From the IMG/VR virus record IMGVR_UViG_3300025543_000030, positions 1-55,994 of that record: a DNA stretch of 55,994 nt, one strand, 5' to 3'. The stretch comes from a virus. The position numbers were made by a program, and so were the translations under genes. Position 1 is the first letter of the stretch; the number at the start of each line of letters is the position of its first letter. The notes under the pieces were generated by a model that was given only the letters and a program-made list of their open reading frames with translations, was not told the origin of the DNA and searched no databases. Below are positions 31,064 to 42,400 of the stretch, one piece after another.

Positions 31064-33472
31064 ATGAAATTAAACACTGGTGTTAATAGTGCGTTTCCTG
31101 ATCAGATGGTATCTGAAGAGGAAAAGAGAAGTTTAGAATATGGGTTATTAGTAGGACAAGCCATTGAGTATGAATGGTTTAGAGGTGGTAGAGTTAATGG
31201 TAGTAGATGGAATACAGGTTACCAAAATTTTCATAATCTTAGGTTATATGCTAGAGGAGAGCAAAACGTACAAAAATATAAAGATGAATTATCTATAAAT
31301 GGTGATTTATCTTATTTAAATTTAGACTGGAAGCCAGTACCTATTATACCTAAATTTGTAGATATAGTAGTAAATGGTATTGCATCTAAAAATTATGATA
31401 TAAAAGCTTTTTCACAAGATCCTTTTGCTTTAAAACAAAGAACTCAATATGCAACTAACATAGTTAGAGATATGTACTCTCAAGATTTGTTAGAAACAGC
31501 AAAGCAAAATACTGGTCAAGACTTTTCACAATCAAATATTCCAGCTGTAGATCTTCCAAGAACTAAAGAAGAATTAGAATTGCATATGCAATTAAGCTAT
31601 AAACAAAGTATAGAAATAGCTGAAGAAGAAGTTATAAACAATGTTTTAGCTAATAATAAATATCATTTAACTAAAAAAAGAGTTATTGAAGATATTACAA
31701 CAATAGGTATAGGATCTGTAAAAACAAATTTTACTAAATCTAATGGTGTTTTAGTAGAGTATGTTGATCCTGCTAATTTAGTATATTCTTATACTAATGA
31801 TCCTAATTTTGAAGACATATATTATATAGGTGAAATAAAGTCAATGACTTTAGCTGAAATTAAAAAAAGGTTTCCATATTTAACTGATCAAGAGTTAGAA
31901 AAAATGGTTAAATATCCAGGTAGAGATGGTTATATAGCTAATCCTAATTACGATAATGATTTAGTTCAAATATTATTTTTTGAATATAAAACATTTATTG
32001 ATCAAGTTTTTAAAATAAAACAAACTGATACCGGTTTAGAAAAAACTTTAGAAAAACCAGATACTTTTAACCCTCCACCTAGCGATAACTTTAATAGGGT
32101 TTCAAGATCTATAGAGGTTTTATTTAGTGGAGCTAAAGTAATGGGTGTACCTCAAATGTTAGAATGGAAATTAGCTGAAAACATGACAAGACCAGTTTCT
32201 GACACAACAAAGGTTAATATGAACTATACTATATGTGCGCCTAATTTATATCAAGGTCGTATAGAGTCTCTTGTTAGTAGAATAACTGGTTTTGCCGATA
32301 TGATACAATTAACATCGTTAAAATTACAACAAGTAATTCAACGTATGGTTCCAGATGGTGTTTTTGTAGATGTAGATGGTTTAGCAGAGGTGGATTTAGG
32401 TAATGGAACTAATTACAATCCACAAGAGGCTTTAAATATGTACTTTCAAACTGGTAGTATAGTTGGAAGAAGTTTAACACAAGATGGTGATCCTAATAGA
32501 GGTAAGGTACCTATACAAGAATTACAAACCTCCAGTGCAAACGGAAAAATAGCATCACTTGTAAATACATATCAGTATTATTTACAGATGATAAGAGACG
32601 TAACAGGTCTTAATGAAGCGCGAGACGGCAGTTTACCAGACAAGGACGCTTTAGTCGGATTGCAAAAAATGGCTGCCAATGCTTCTAACATAGCTACAAA
32701 ACATATTTTAGATGCTAGCTTATATTTAACTTTAAGAGCTTGTGAAAATGTTTCATTAAGAATAGCTGATGCTTTAATGTTTCCATTAACAGCCAACTCT
32801 TTAAAAGAAAGTATATCTGTTTTTAATGTTCAAACATTAAAAGAAATAGATTCTTTAAATCTTCATGATTTTGGTATATTTTTAGAACTAGAACCTGATG
32901 ATGAAGAAAAAGCACAGTTAGAACAAAATATTCAAATAGCATTACAAAATCAAGGTATTGATTTGGAAGATGCTATAGATATTAGACAAATAAAAAATCT
33001 TAAGTTAGCAAATCAAATGCTTAAGCTTAAAAGAAAGCAAAAGCAAGAAAGAGATCAAGCTAATCAACAACAAATGATTCAAGCTCAAGCACAGGCTAAT
33101 ATGCAACAGTCTGAACAAGCGGCTATGAATGAAGTTGAAAAACAACAAGCTTTAGCACAAACTTCAATACAAATTGAACAAGCTAAATCTCAATTTGAAA
33201 TACAAAGAATGGAGCAAGAAGCATTAATTAAAAAACAATTAATGGCTGAAGAGTTTAATTATCAGTTACAATTAGCACAAGCTAAAATTAACACCGATAG
33301 ACAAAAAGAACAATTTATAGAAGATCGTAAAGATAAAAGAACAAAAATACAAGCAACGCAACAATCTAAAATGATTGAGCAACGTCAAAATGACTTGTTA
33401 CCTACAGATTTTGAATCAGCAGGTATGGATAATTTAGGCGGATTTGGTTTAGAGCAGTTTGAACCGCAATAA
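31064..33472 (+). CDS. Portal protein
   Basis: 802 residues, starting 1 nt after the terminase stop. The size, the position between terminase and scaffold/capsid genes, and segments such as DIVVNGIASKNYDIKAFSQD, RVIEDITTIGIGSVKTNFTK, LQQVIQRMVPDGVFVDVDGL and TGLNEARDGSLPDKDALVGL are typical of the long portals of such phages. The last 160 residues are a Gln/Lys-rich coiled coil (QQQMIQAQAQANMQQSEQAA). It forms the dodecameric DNA gate and packaging-motor docking site. Glutamine is mostly CAA, the codon read by the phage tRNA. Confidence 0.85.
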   Translation: MKLNTGVNSAFPDQMVSEEEKRSLEYGLLVGQAIEYEWFRGGRVNGSRWNTGYQNFHNLRLYARGEQNVQKYKDELSINGDLSYLNLDWKPVPIIPKFVDIVVNGIASKNYDIKAFSQDPFALKQRTQYATNIVRDMYSQDLLETAKQNTGQDFSQSNIPAVDLPRTKEELELHMQLSYKQSIEIAEEEVINNVLANNKYHLTKKRVIEDITTIGIGSVKTNFTKSNGVLVEYVDPANLVYSYTNDPNFEDIYYIGEIKSMTLAEIKKRFPYLTDQELEKMVKYPGRDGYIANPNYDNDLVQILFFEYKTFIDQVFKIKQTDTGLEKTLEKPDTFNPPPSDNFNRVSRSIEVLFSGAKVMGVPQMLEWKLAENMTRPVSDTTKVNMNYTICAPNLYQGRIESLVSRITGFADMIQLTSLKLQQVIQRMVPDGVFVDVDGLAEVDLGNGTNYNPQEALNMYFQTGSIVGRSLTQDGDPNRGKVPIQELQTSSANGKIASLVNTYQYYLQMIRDVTGLNEARDGSLPDKDALVGLQKMAANASNIATKHILDASLYLTLRACENVSLRIADALMFPLTANSLKESISVFNVQTLKEIDSLNLHDFGIFLELEPDDEEKAQLEQNIQIALQNQGIDLEDAIDIRQIKNLKLANQMLKLKRKQKQERDQANQQQMIQAQAQANMQQSEQAAMNEVEKQQALAQTSIQIEQAKSQFEIQRMEQEALIKKQLMAEEFNYQLQLAQAKINTDRQKEQFIEDRKDKRTKIQATQQSKMIEQRQNDLLPTDFESAGMDNLGGFGLEQFEPQ

Positions 33473-33502
33473 ACTATTTATTAATTTTTATTATATTATA
33501 TT

Positions 33503-34660
33503 ATGTCAGAACAAGTAAAAGAAGAAGGCACGTTTAAAATTAAACGTAAACCTAAACAATTGGTAAAAGACGATGTTATTAAAGTCGATTTATCAAAACC
33601 TAAAACAGAAGAAACAGATGCCATTCAAGTCGGAGAAACAAAGAAGGTGGTTGTGGGCGAACAAACCGGAAATAGCCCTAAAGTGGACGAACAAGTATCA
33701 GAGCCCAGCCCGATTTCTGAAGTTGAAGAAGAAGTAAAACCTATAGAAGAGGTCGTTGAAGAAGAAATAGTAGAATTAGGGGAAAAAATTGAAGAAAAAG
33801 TTATTGCTCCAACTCCAGAAGAGGCAAGAGAAATAGCTAAGCTACCAGAAAACATTGAAAAAGTCGTAGACTTTATGAAAGAAACTGGTGGAACATTAGA
33901 AGATTATGTAAGATTAAATGCAGATTATTCTAACGTAGACAACGATACTCTATTAAGAGAGTATTACAAACAAGCCAAATCACACTTAGATTCAAGTGAA
34001 ATTAATTTCATGATTGAAGATAATTTTTCATATGATGAAGAAGTGGACGAGGAACGTGAGATTCGTAAAAAGAAACTTGCGTATAAAGAAGAGGTTGCTA
34101 AAGCCCGAAAGCATTTAGATGGTTTAAAAAGTAAATATTACGAGGAAATCAAGTTGAGACCTGGTATTACACGAGACCAACAAAAAGCTATGGACTTTTT
34201 CAATCGCTATAATGAAGAGCAAAACACAGCTCAACAACAACATGAGGCTTTTAAAGCTAATACTAAAGAGTATTTCACTAATGATTTCAAAGGTTTTGAT
34301 ATTAATGTTGGTGAAAAAAAATTTAGATACGGTGTTAAAAATCCAAGTGAAGTTGCAACTAAACAATCGAATATTGCAAACACAATTAAGAAGTTCTTAG
34401 ATGACAAAGGTAATGTAAAAGATGTTAAAGGTTATCATAAAGCTATGTATGCCGCTGAAAACGTTGACAAGATAGCACAACATTTTTATGAGCAAGGTAA
34501 ATCCGATGCTACTAAAGATCTTGTTGCTAAATCTAAAAACATATCCGAAGATGTTAGGCCATCGCCTACCGGAGACGTATTTGTTGGTGGATTAAAAGTT
34601 AAATCGATCAGTGGTCTTGATTCTTCAAAACTGAAGATTAAAACAAGAAAATTTAACTAA
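33503..34660 (+). CDS. Putative scaffolding protein
   Basis: 385 residues. A basic N-terminus (TFKIKRKPKQLVKDD) is followed by an acidic, probably disordered region (SEVEEEVKPIEEVVEEEIVE), then a charged helical middle (EEREIRKKKLAYKEEVAKAR), and a C-terminus ending SSKLKIKTRKFN. The location just before the major capsid gene, the acidity and the helicity fit a scaffold that guides procapsid assembly. The leader TTATTATATTATATT resembles those of other highly expressed virion genes here. Confidence 0.7.
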   Translation: MSEQVKEEGTFKIKRKPKQLVKDDVIKVDLSKPKTEETDAIQVGETKKVVVGEQTGNSPKVDEQVSEPSPISEVEEEVKPIEEVVEEEIVELGEKIEEKVIAPTPEEAREIAKLPENIEKVVDFMKETGGTLEDYVRLNADYSNVDNDTLLREYYKQAKSHLDSSEINFMIEDNFSYDEEVDEEREIRKKKLAYKEEVAKARKHLDGLKSKYYEEIKLRPGITRDQQKAMDFFNRYNEEQNTAQQQHEAFKANTKEYFTNDFKGFDINVGEKKFRYGVKNPSEVATKQSNIANTIKKFLDDKGNVKDVKGYHKAMYAAENVDKIAQHFYEQGKSDATKDLVAKSKNISEDVRPSPTGDVFVGGLKVKSISGLDSSKLKIKTRKFN

Positions 34661-34677
34661 AAACAAAATTAATTATT

Positions 34678-36159
34678 ATGGGACAAATTACTCCTGTGTT
34701 TGGAAGTATAATACCTTCTCAACAACAATTAGCGCTACAAAACAATTATTTAGCGTTTAATACTGGTGGTGCAAACGACTTTGTACAACAGTACCTACCT
34801 GAAGTATATGAAGCTGAGGTAGAAAGATATGGAAACAGAACTTTAAATGGTTTCCTTAGAATGGTTGGCGCTGAAATGCCAATGACATCTGATCAAGTAA
34901 TTTGGTCAGAACAAAATAGATTACACGTTTCTTATAACAATGTAAATCAAACTGGTGGTGCAGGTGTTGCACAATTAGAATTTGCTTTAGGTGGTAACCC
35001 AGCTGTATCAAATGCTATTTTTCCAAATGATACAATCGTTGTAATGAACCCATCTACTGGTGTTACACTAAAAGGTGTGGTATCTACTAGTTTACCAGGT
35101 GGTATTGGACAAAGAGTTATTGCTTATCCATTTACTGCAGCTAACTGGGATGCTTTAGGAGTTGGAGCTACAAACCTTAAAATGTTTGTTTACGGTTCTA
35201 TCTTTGCTAAAGGATCTGTTGGACCTGTAGACAATGGTTTAGCCGCTGGTTCTTACAAATCTATTCAACCTTCATTTACTCAATATTCTAACAATCCTAT
35301 TATCATAAAAGATTCATTCCAAATTAATGGTTCTGATATGGCACAGATTGGATGGGTAGAAGTTGCTACAGAAGATGGTACATCAGGATACTTATGGTAT
35401 CTAAAGTCTGAGTCTGAAACAAGACTAAGATTTGATGACTACTTAGAAATGGCAATGGTTGAAGGTGAATTAGCTACTGGAGCTGGTGGACAAAGTTTTG
35501 CTGCTCAACAAGCTAACATCCAAGGATTTGGTGGTGGTATCAACGCTTATGGATCTGAAGGTCTTTTTGCTGCTATTCAATCAAGAGGTAACATACTATC
35601 TGGATTTTCTGGAGGTACTGGTATTTCTGATTTTGATCAAGTACTTAAAAACCTAGATACTCAAGGAGCTATCGAAGAAAACATGCTTTTCTTAAATAGA
35701 GGTCTTGATTTAGATTTTGATGATATGCTAGGGCAAATCTCTGCTGGACAATCTGGTGGTACTGCTTATGGTTTATTTGAAAACTCTGAAGATATGGCAC
35801 TTAATTTAGGTTTCTCTGGTTTTAGAAGAGGTTCTTATGACTTCTACAAAACTAGCTGGAAATACTTAAACGATGCTTCTACAAGAGGTGGAGTTGCAGT
35901 AAGTGGAATAGAAGGTGTATTAATACCTGCTGGAACATCAACTGTGTATGACCAACAATTAGGTACTAACATAAGAAGACCATTCTTACACGTTAGATAT
36001 AGAGCTTCTCAAACTGAAGACAGAAGATACAAAAACTGGATCACAGGATCTGCTGGTGGTGCTTACACTACTAACTTAGACGCGATGCAAGTTAACTGGT
36101 TATCTGAAAGATGTTTGGTTACTCAAGCTGCGAATAATTTCGTATTATTCCAACAATAA
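34678..36159 (+). CDS. Major capsid protein
   Basis: 493 residues, starting MGQITPVFGSIIPSQQQLAL. It lies in the place of the capsid gene (terminase, portal, scaffold, capsid). Features fit an HK97-fold capsid: a short N-arm, LPEVYEAEVERYGNRTLNGF helix, long Gly/Ala-rich beta regions, and a late TRGGVAVSGIEGVLIPAGTS segment. The length agrees with crAss-like-type capsids. Codon choice is more regulated (more C-ending codons) than in its neighbours, consistent with high expression. A strong hairpin follows its stop. Confidence 0.82.
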   Translation: MGQITPVFGSIIPSQQQLALQNNYLAFNTGGANDFVQQYLPEVYEAEVERYGNRTLNGFLRMVGAEMPMTSDQVIWSEQNRLHVSYNNVNQTGGAGVAQLEFALGGNPAVSNAIFPNDTIVVMNPSTGVTLKGVVSTSLPGGIGQRVIAYPFTAANWDALGVGATNLKMFVYGSIFAKGSVGPVDNGLAAGSYKSIQPSFTQYSNNPIIIKDSFQINGSDMAQIGWVEVATEDGTSGYLWYLKSESETRLRFDDYLEMAMVEGELATGAGGQSFAAQQANIQGFGGGINAYGSEGLFAAIQSRGNILSGFSGGTGISDFDQVLKNLDTQGAIEENMLFLNRGLDLDFDDMLGQISAGQSGGTAYGLFENSEDMALNLGFSGFRRGSYDFYKTSWKYLNDASTRGGVAVSGIEGVLIPAGTSTVYDQQLGTNIRRPFLHVRYRASQTEDRRYKNWITGSAGGAYTTNLDAMQVNWLSERCLVTQAANNFVLFQQ

Positions 36160-36176
36160 GATTGCGGTAGTACTTA

Positions 36177-36197
36177 CCCTCGTTAAACTAACGGGGG
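36177..36197 (+). terminator. GC-rich hairpin after the capsid gene
   Basis: CCCTCGTTA pairs with TAACGGGGG (9 bp, one T-G pair) around loop AAC, followed by TAACTATTACTTTTATT. It is probably a terminator or a stabilising 3' hairpin giving high capsid mRNA levels. Confidence 0.6.
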
Positions 36198-36233
36198 TAA
36201 CTATTACTTTTATTAATTATATTATATTATATC

Positions 36234-36998
36234 ATGTCAAAAACTAAAGAAATACAAGCCCCTAAATGGGAGATGAAAGATAGAAGATACTATCTATTAA
36301 ACGAAAAAGAACCGTTAACATATACTTTAAATTCTAGAAACACTAGTAGACATCCATTATTATGGTTTGACGAAAAAACAGGGGAGCAAAAAGAATTAAG
36401 ATATGCAACAAATCAAAATTCACCGTTTGTTAGTGAACAAAAAGGTGAAGTAACGCTAGGACACATTGTATTTGAAGATGGAGTTTTAGCTGTTCCAAAA
36501 GAAAAACAAAATTTACAAAAACTACTTTCATTATATCATCCAAAGAAAAATACTATATATACCGAATGGGAAGCAGAAGTAGTAGCGGAAGATGAATTAG
36601 AAGATATTAACGTAGAATTAGACGCAATGCTTGCAGCAAAAGAAATGGATATAGACCATGCAGAAGCTGTATTAAGAGTTGAAATAGGATCAAAAGTTTC
36701 TTCGTTAAGTTCTAAAGAATTAAGAAGAGATTTATTACTTATGGCAAGAAAAAATCCAACTGCTTTTTTAGCTATAGCTAGTGATGAAAACGTAGGTTTA
36801 AGAAACGTAGGTATTAGAGCTGAAGAACAAGGCATAATTAAAATATCTCAAGATCAAAGAACTTTTCATTGGGGATCTAATGATAGAAAACTAATGACTA
36901 TACCTTTTGATGAAAACCCTTATTCTGCATTAGCAGCTTGGTTTAAAACTGATGAAGGTGTTGAAGTTTTTAAAACAATTCAGAAAAAGTTACAATAA
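36234..36998 (+). CDS. Virion-module protein after capsid, 254 residues
   Basis: Charged soluble protein: starts MSKTKEIQAPKWEMKDRRYY, has an acidic middle (VVAEDELEDINVELDAMLAA), a helical region with LSSKELRRDLLLMARKNPTA, and a C-terminal WGSNDRKLMTIPFDENPYSA. Located between capsid and neck genes, set off by hairpins on both sides, so it may have its own expression level. Possibly a head-completion or minor capsid protein. Not recognised. Confidence 0.6.
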   Translation: MSKTKEIQAPKWEMKDRRYYLLNEKEPLTYTLNSRNTSRHPLLWFDEKTGEQKELRYATNQNSPFVSEQKGEVTLGHIVFEDGVLAVPKEKQNLQKLLSLYHPKKNTIYTEWEAEVVAEDELEDINVELDAMLAAKEMDIDHAEAVLRVEIGSKVSSLSSKELRRDLLLMARKNPTAFLAIASDENVGLRNVGIRAEEQGIIKISQDQRTFHWGSNDRKLMTIPFDENPYSALAAWFKTDEGVEVFKTIQKKLQ

Positions 36999-37013
36999 TA
37001 TGTAACTATAATA

Positions 37014-37050
37014 TAGTGAAGGGTCACTTAAAATGTGGCCCTAATCACTA
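37014..37050 (+). terminator. Long hairpin between head and neck genes
   Basis: TAGTGA plus AGGGTCAC pair with GTGGCCCT plus TCACTA (14 bp with a 2-nt bulge) around loop TTAAAAT. There is no T-run after it. It may be a terminator or RNA-processing site separating the capsid-region transcript from the neck/tail genes. Confidence 0.5.
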
Positions 37051-37067
37051 TTAACTAAAATATTAAA

Positions 37068-38012
37068 ATGGCAATAAACGTAAATACTGTATATCAAACC
37101 GTTTTATTAATACTAAACAAAGAACAGAGAGGTTATATGACACCTGTTGAGTTTAATAAAACAGGTGCTCAAGCTCAACTGGAAATATTTGAAACATATT
37201 TCGATAGTTTAAATCAGCAGATACGTATTCCACAAACAGATACAGATTACGCAGATAGAGTGGCTAATCTTGATGAAAAAATCTCTATATTTAAAGAATT
37301 TGGAAACGCTACATCAATATCTTCAAGTAACGTTTTTAATTTACCACAACAATTTTCCGGTTCAGGATCTATAGCAACAACAACTTTACCAGCCGCAACA
37401 GCGGCAGCAACCACAGCTTATGTTATACAAACAGCTACAGCTGATCAAGTTGCTAATGGAGTTGTAGAGATATTTGCTAATGGTATATTGCTTTCTGAAG
37501 CTTCTTATGATATATCTGGTACAACAATAAATTTCTTTTCACAACCAACAGCTGGTCAAACGTTAATAGTCAATGTTTATCCAAAAGAGTTTTATAGATT
37601 AGGTGACTTGTTCTATCAAACAGGTGCTTTACCAACTCAAGAACTAGAAAGAGTAGGAACTAAAGATCTTTTCCATTTGTTAAGTTCTAAACTTACAGCA
37701 CCAACTACAACTTACCCTATATACACTTACAAAGATAATAAAATAACTGTATACCCTAGTTCTATAACCAATGGTGTTACAGTATCTTATATAAGAAAAC
37801 CAATTGCTCCTATATGGAATTTTACAACTGGTTTAAATAATCAATATATATTTAATGCTTCTACTTCATTTAATTTTGAATTACATCCAGCTGAACAAAT
37901 TGAATTAATATTAAAAATATTACTATATGCAGGTGTTGTAATTAGAAGCCCAGAAATAGTACAAGTAGCAGCTCAACAAGTTGCACAAGAAAATATTAAT
38001 CAACAAAGATAA
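37068..38012 (+). CDS. Putative neck/head-to-tail connector, 314 residues
   Basis: Starts MAINVNTVYQTVLLILNKEQ with RGYMTPVEFN next; a beta middle (GVVEIFANGILLSEASYDIS, then YPKEFYRLGDLFYQ) and a C-terminal helical part (FELHPAEQIELILKILLYAG, then AQQVAQENINQQR). I associate the MTPxEFN and GD(L/F) elements with ring/adaptor-type neck proteins of podoviruses. Function inferred from position after the capsid. Confidence 0.6.
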   Translation: MAINVNTVYQTVLLILNKEQRGYMTPVEFNKTGAQAQLEIFETYFDSLNQQIRIPQTDTDYADRVANLDEKISIFKEFGNATSISSSNVFNLPQQFSGSGSIATTTLPAATAAATTAYVIQTATADQVANGVVEIFANGILLSEASYDISGTTINFFSQPTAGQTLIVNVYPKEFYRLGDLFYQTGALPTQELERVGTKDLFHLLSSKLTAPTTTYPIYTYKDNKITVYPSSITNGVTVSYIRKPIAPIWNFTTGLNNQYIFNASTSFNFELHPAEQIELILKILLYAGVVIRSPEIVQVAAQQVAQENINQQR

Positions 38013-38018
38013 TAAATT

Positions 38019-39452
38019 ATGCCAACACCTAATGGAGGTTTAATAACCGAAACTAATAGACAATATTACGCTGGAGCTCAGCAGTTTACATCTAATGGTA
38101 CAGCTAATCAAACATTTACAAGTACATTTAACACTGATTTAGTTGTTGGTTTAGGTAATTATTCTGATCCTGGAACCAATGGATATAATTTAAATAATTT
38201 TAAAATTTTTACTAGCCCTGATGCAAATGTTTGGACTGAGTTAACGCCTAAAAATACTGATTTTGACGCTACACTTAATTCTCCTGCGGCAGGAAGTCAA
38301 AACGATGTAGACGTTATTGCAGATCCTAACATTGTTGGTGGTAATATTTTTTCTTTAGTAAATAAAACAACTGGTTTTGTTTATGGAACAATTGTTACAT
38401 CTGTAAACAATGGTGGTTTTGATACATTAACTTTAAATCAAGCTTTGCCAGCTGCTGGTATTGTAGCTGGAACCTTACTTAGTATTAGAAGAAATGTAAC
38501 TTGGACAATGTCTAGTCCTGGTGTTATTACAGTGCCTCAAGCTTTAACTGTAAACACTTATTTAAAAATACAATTAAACGACAATACTATAGATAATGTT
38601 CATGGAGATTATGAATATACTAGACTAGATGATGTTATTAATAATTTTTTAATTGCTTATGTTGGTGCTGGTAAACTTATAACAAGTGTAAAAAGAACAG
38701 ATGTTATATTTCACGCTAGACGTGGTTTACAAGAATTTAGTTACGATACTCTTAAAAGTATAAAATCTTCTGAATTAACAGTTCCTTCTAGTTTAAGTTT
38801 AACTATACCACAAGATTACGTTAACTATGTTAAATTATCTTGGACAGATGAATTAGGTGTCTTACACACTATATATCCTACAAATAATTTGAATCAAAGC
38901 CCTTATTATACGTTTAGTCAAGATGACGAAGGTAATCCTATACAAGATAGTAATGATGCAAATACTGAAGTAACTTCTAAAGCAAATGCAGCGTGGAATA
39001 AAACAGATCCTAGATATATAAGTGGAGGTTTTAGAAATGATTTAGATAATGCTAATGTATTAGATAGAAATTATACAGACGGAGCTTTAGGTCAAAGATA
39101 TGGTTTAGAGCCACAAACAAGTCAAAAAAATGGTTGGTTTAAAATTGATGAAAGAAAAGGTACGTTTAATTTTACCAGTAATCTAGCTAATAAATTAATA
39201 TTATTACAGTATATTTCAGATGGTAATGCCTATGATCTTGACGCTAGAATACCTAAACTTGCTGAAGAAGCTTTATATGCTTATATATTGCACGCTATAT
39301 TATCTGTATCCTCTAACGTTCAAGAGTATATAGTAAGAAGATTTAAACAAGAAAAAAGTGCTAAATTAAGAAATGCAAAAATTAGATTATCTAATCTTAA
39401 ACTTGATCAAATTATTCAAGTTATGAGAGGTAAATCTAAATGGATTAAATAA
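38019..39452 (+). CDS. Putative tail tubular/ring protein, 477 residues
   Basis: A beta-rich N-terminal domain (to about residue 190) is followed by a helical region FLIAYVGAGKLITSVKRTDV with FHARRGLQEFSYDTLKSIKS, and SLTIPQDYVNYVKLSWTDEL, which resembles the adaptor/tail tubular proteins of marine podoviruses. The C-terminus is helical and basic (RRFKQEKSAKLRNAKIRLSN). Adjacent to the tail accessory gene. Likely part of the neck. Confidence 0.62.
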   Translation: MPTPNGGLITETNRQYYAGAQQFTSNGTANQTFTSTFNTDLVVGLGNYSDPGTNGYNLNNFKIFTSPDANVWTELTPKNTDFDATLNSPAAGSQNDVDVIADPNIVGGNIFSLVNKTTGFVYGTIVTSVNNGGFDTLTLNQALPAAGIVAGTLLSIRRNVTWTMSSPGVITVPQALTVNTYLKIQLNDNTIDNVHGDYEYTRLDDVINNFLIAYVGAGKLITSVKRTDVIFHARRGLQEFSYDTLKSIKSSELTVPSSLSLTIPQDYVNYVKLSWTDELGVLHTIYPTNNLNQSPYYTFSQDDEGNPIQDSNDANTEVTSKANAAWNKTDPRYISGGFRNDLDNANVLDRNYTDGALGQRYGLEPQTSQKNGWFKIDERKGTFNFTSNLANKLILLQYISDGNAYDLDARIPKLAEEALYAYILHAILSVSSNVQEYIVRRFKQEKSAKLRNAKIRLSNLKLDQIIQVMRGKSKWIK

Positions 39453-39458
39453 TAATAC

Positions 39459-42400
39459 ATGGCAGAAATTAAAAATAGTTTTCTAAGGTCCAAGATGAAT
39501 AAAGACTTGGATGATAGATTAATACCTAACGGTGAATACAGAGATGCGCAGAATATATCTGTAGGAAAGTCAGAAGCTGATGATATAGGTGCTTTAGAAA
39601 CTGTTTTAGGTAATACTTTAGTTACTAATTTTGGTTTAAGTGGTGTAGAAACAATTGGTTATAAAACAATAGAAAACACAAATCAAATTATTGTTTTTTT
39701 AACTGATAACACTAATCACTATATATATAGTTACATACCTAATACAACTCCTGTTCTTTTAGTAACAGGTTCTTTTTTAAATTTTTCTACTAATAGCCCT
39801 ATAACTGGTATAAGTGTTATAGAAAATTTATTATTTTGGACAGATAACAGAAATCAACCAAGAAAAATAAATTTAAATTCAACTAACAATGGTGCGTACT
39901 ACACTAAAGAGAATCATATATCTGTAGCTAAATATAATCCTTATCAACCTATAGGTCTTTTAAGTAAAACTTCTAAAATCACATCTGGTTTAGTTGGTGA
40001 CATATTAACTGTTCCAAACACTACTGGCATAGTAAAAGGAATGTCTGTGGTAGATTATTCTAACAATACTTTAGGCCCTGAAGATTATGTTTATGTTTTA
40101 GATATACCTTCTTCAACAACAATACAATTAAAAATTCCTATAGGTCACACTATCACTGGTGTAACAAGTGGAGACACTATATATTTTCTTCAAACAACAA
40201 TGACAGGTGAGTCTATTACTTTTGATTTTAATCAAGGTAATACTTGGCCTGGTGATCCTGATTATTTAGAAAGTAAACTTGTAAGATTAAGTTATAGGTT
40301 TAAATTTGATGACGGTGAATATTCTTTAATGGCTCCTTTTACTCAAATTGCTTTTATACCTAAACAAAAAGGTTATTTTTTAGGAAGTGGAGAAAGTACT
40401 CCTGGCGCAGGTGATCAAACGACTGAAGATGAAAACAGTGCGTATAGAAGCACTATTGTAGAATTTATGGAAAACGGAGTTCAAAATATTAAATTATTAA
40501 TTCCTTTTCCTGATACATTAAATAAAATTCAACCTTCTTCAGAAGCATCTTATAAAATAAGATCAATTGATATACTTTATAAAGAATCTGATGGTTTAGC
40601 TGTAAAAGTTATTGATACAATAGATTATAACGAGCCTTTTAATGAAACTAATGGAGATGCTTGGACAGCAACAACCGATACTAATATTTTAACATATAAT
40701 TATCAGTCTAGAAAGCCGTTTAGAACACTTCCCACCGCACAAACTACAAGAGTTTATGACAAAGTACCTGTTAAAGCTTTAGCTCAAGAAACAGCAGGTA
40801 ATAGAATTATATATGGTAATTTTTTAGATAAATATACTTCTCCTAGGTTTTTAGAATATATAATTGGTGTTGGGCCAAAATCATTAGCTAAAAATTACGA
40901 CAACTGGGCAGAGTATCCAAATCATACCGTAAAACAAAATAGAAATTATCAAGTAGGTTTTGTTTTAGTTGATAAATTCGGTAGACAATCAGATGTTATT
41001 TTATCTGGAGTAAAAACTCAAGCAACAGTAGCTGTTGATGGTACAGTATATGGTGGTGACACTATTTACAACCCTTATAATTCTAGCGTAAGTGATTTAA
41101 AAAATTGGTTTGGAGATGCATTAAAAATAGATATAAGTTCACCAATAACTGTTGCAAAAGATGATACTGTTGGAACTCCTGGTTTATATGCTAATCCTGG
41201 AACTGGTTATAATACATATAATGCTACACCTGGAAACCAACCTGTTATAAACGGTAATACATACACATTTACGTTAGGTTCTGGTCAAACACAAGTGCCA
41301 ACTATTGGTTCTTTTTTAGAGGGTGAGTTTACGGATTATGTTAAAGTTGCAAACGTTACAAATGTAAACAATGATTACACTATAACAACAATCGGTCAAG
41401 TAAGTTCTATATATTTGCAACAATCACCATCTGATCCTGATGTAAAATATAAATACACTATTAATCCTACTGGTTGGTATTCATATAAAGTTGTTGTTAA
41501 ACAACAAGAACAAGATTATTACAATTGTTATTTGCCTGGTTTTTTAAATGGTTATCCTGAGTTTCAATCAGGTGCGACACCTTTTCCAACTGGTGAAGAT
41601 AATAAAACGGCACATACGGTTTTAATAAATGACAACATAAATAAAATACCTAGAGATTTGTCTGAAGTTGGACCTCAGCAAAAACAATTTAGAAGTTCAG
41701 TTCAACTATTTGGTAGAGTTGAAAACACTTTAATAGTTAGTTCTCCACCTACAGTTAATGATCCTAAAAATAATAGACAGTTTTTTCCAGGTGTAAACAC
41801 TGATACGGCTATTACTATAGGTACAGCCACTGATTTAAACATGAGCTACTCTGATTTAAAAGAGCCTCAAGGTCATAATAACTTTTATCAATTAGATACA
41901 GATCCTCTTATAGCTAGAATTAGTACATCTCAACCTATTGGTCTAATACATACTAATAATGATAATACGAACATGTATTATAATTTATCTATTTATGAAA
42001 CCGAGCCTCAGGATTCTTTATTAGATATATTTTGGGAAACGCCAACGGTAGGTTTAATATCAACATTAAATGACGCTATTCTTTCTGAATATGAAGGCGC
42101 TGTTGGTTGGTCAACTTATAGTTCTAGCGGTTTCACAGAAAGCATGAGTGGTGATTTTATAACAGGATTATCACCAGTTGATCAATCTGGTAACAATCTT
42201 TTTAATACATCTGCTTCAGCAATAACTGTTCTTGACGGGGCTGATAATGATGTTTCAGGTCAATTCAGTATCACAAGAACTGGGGCTGGAACTTTAGGTG
42301 ATCCGTATTTATATAATTTTGGAAAAATTGGTGATGATTTTGTTTACAATTATAACCCAAACCCAAGATCTTACACTATATCAGCGGTAATAACAAACAA

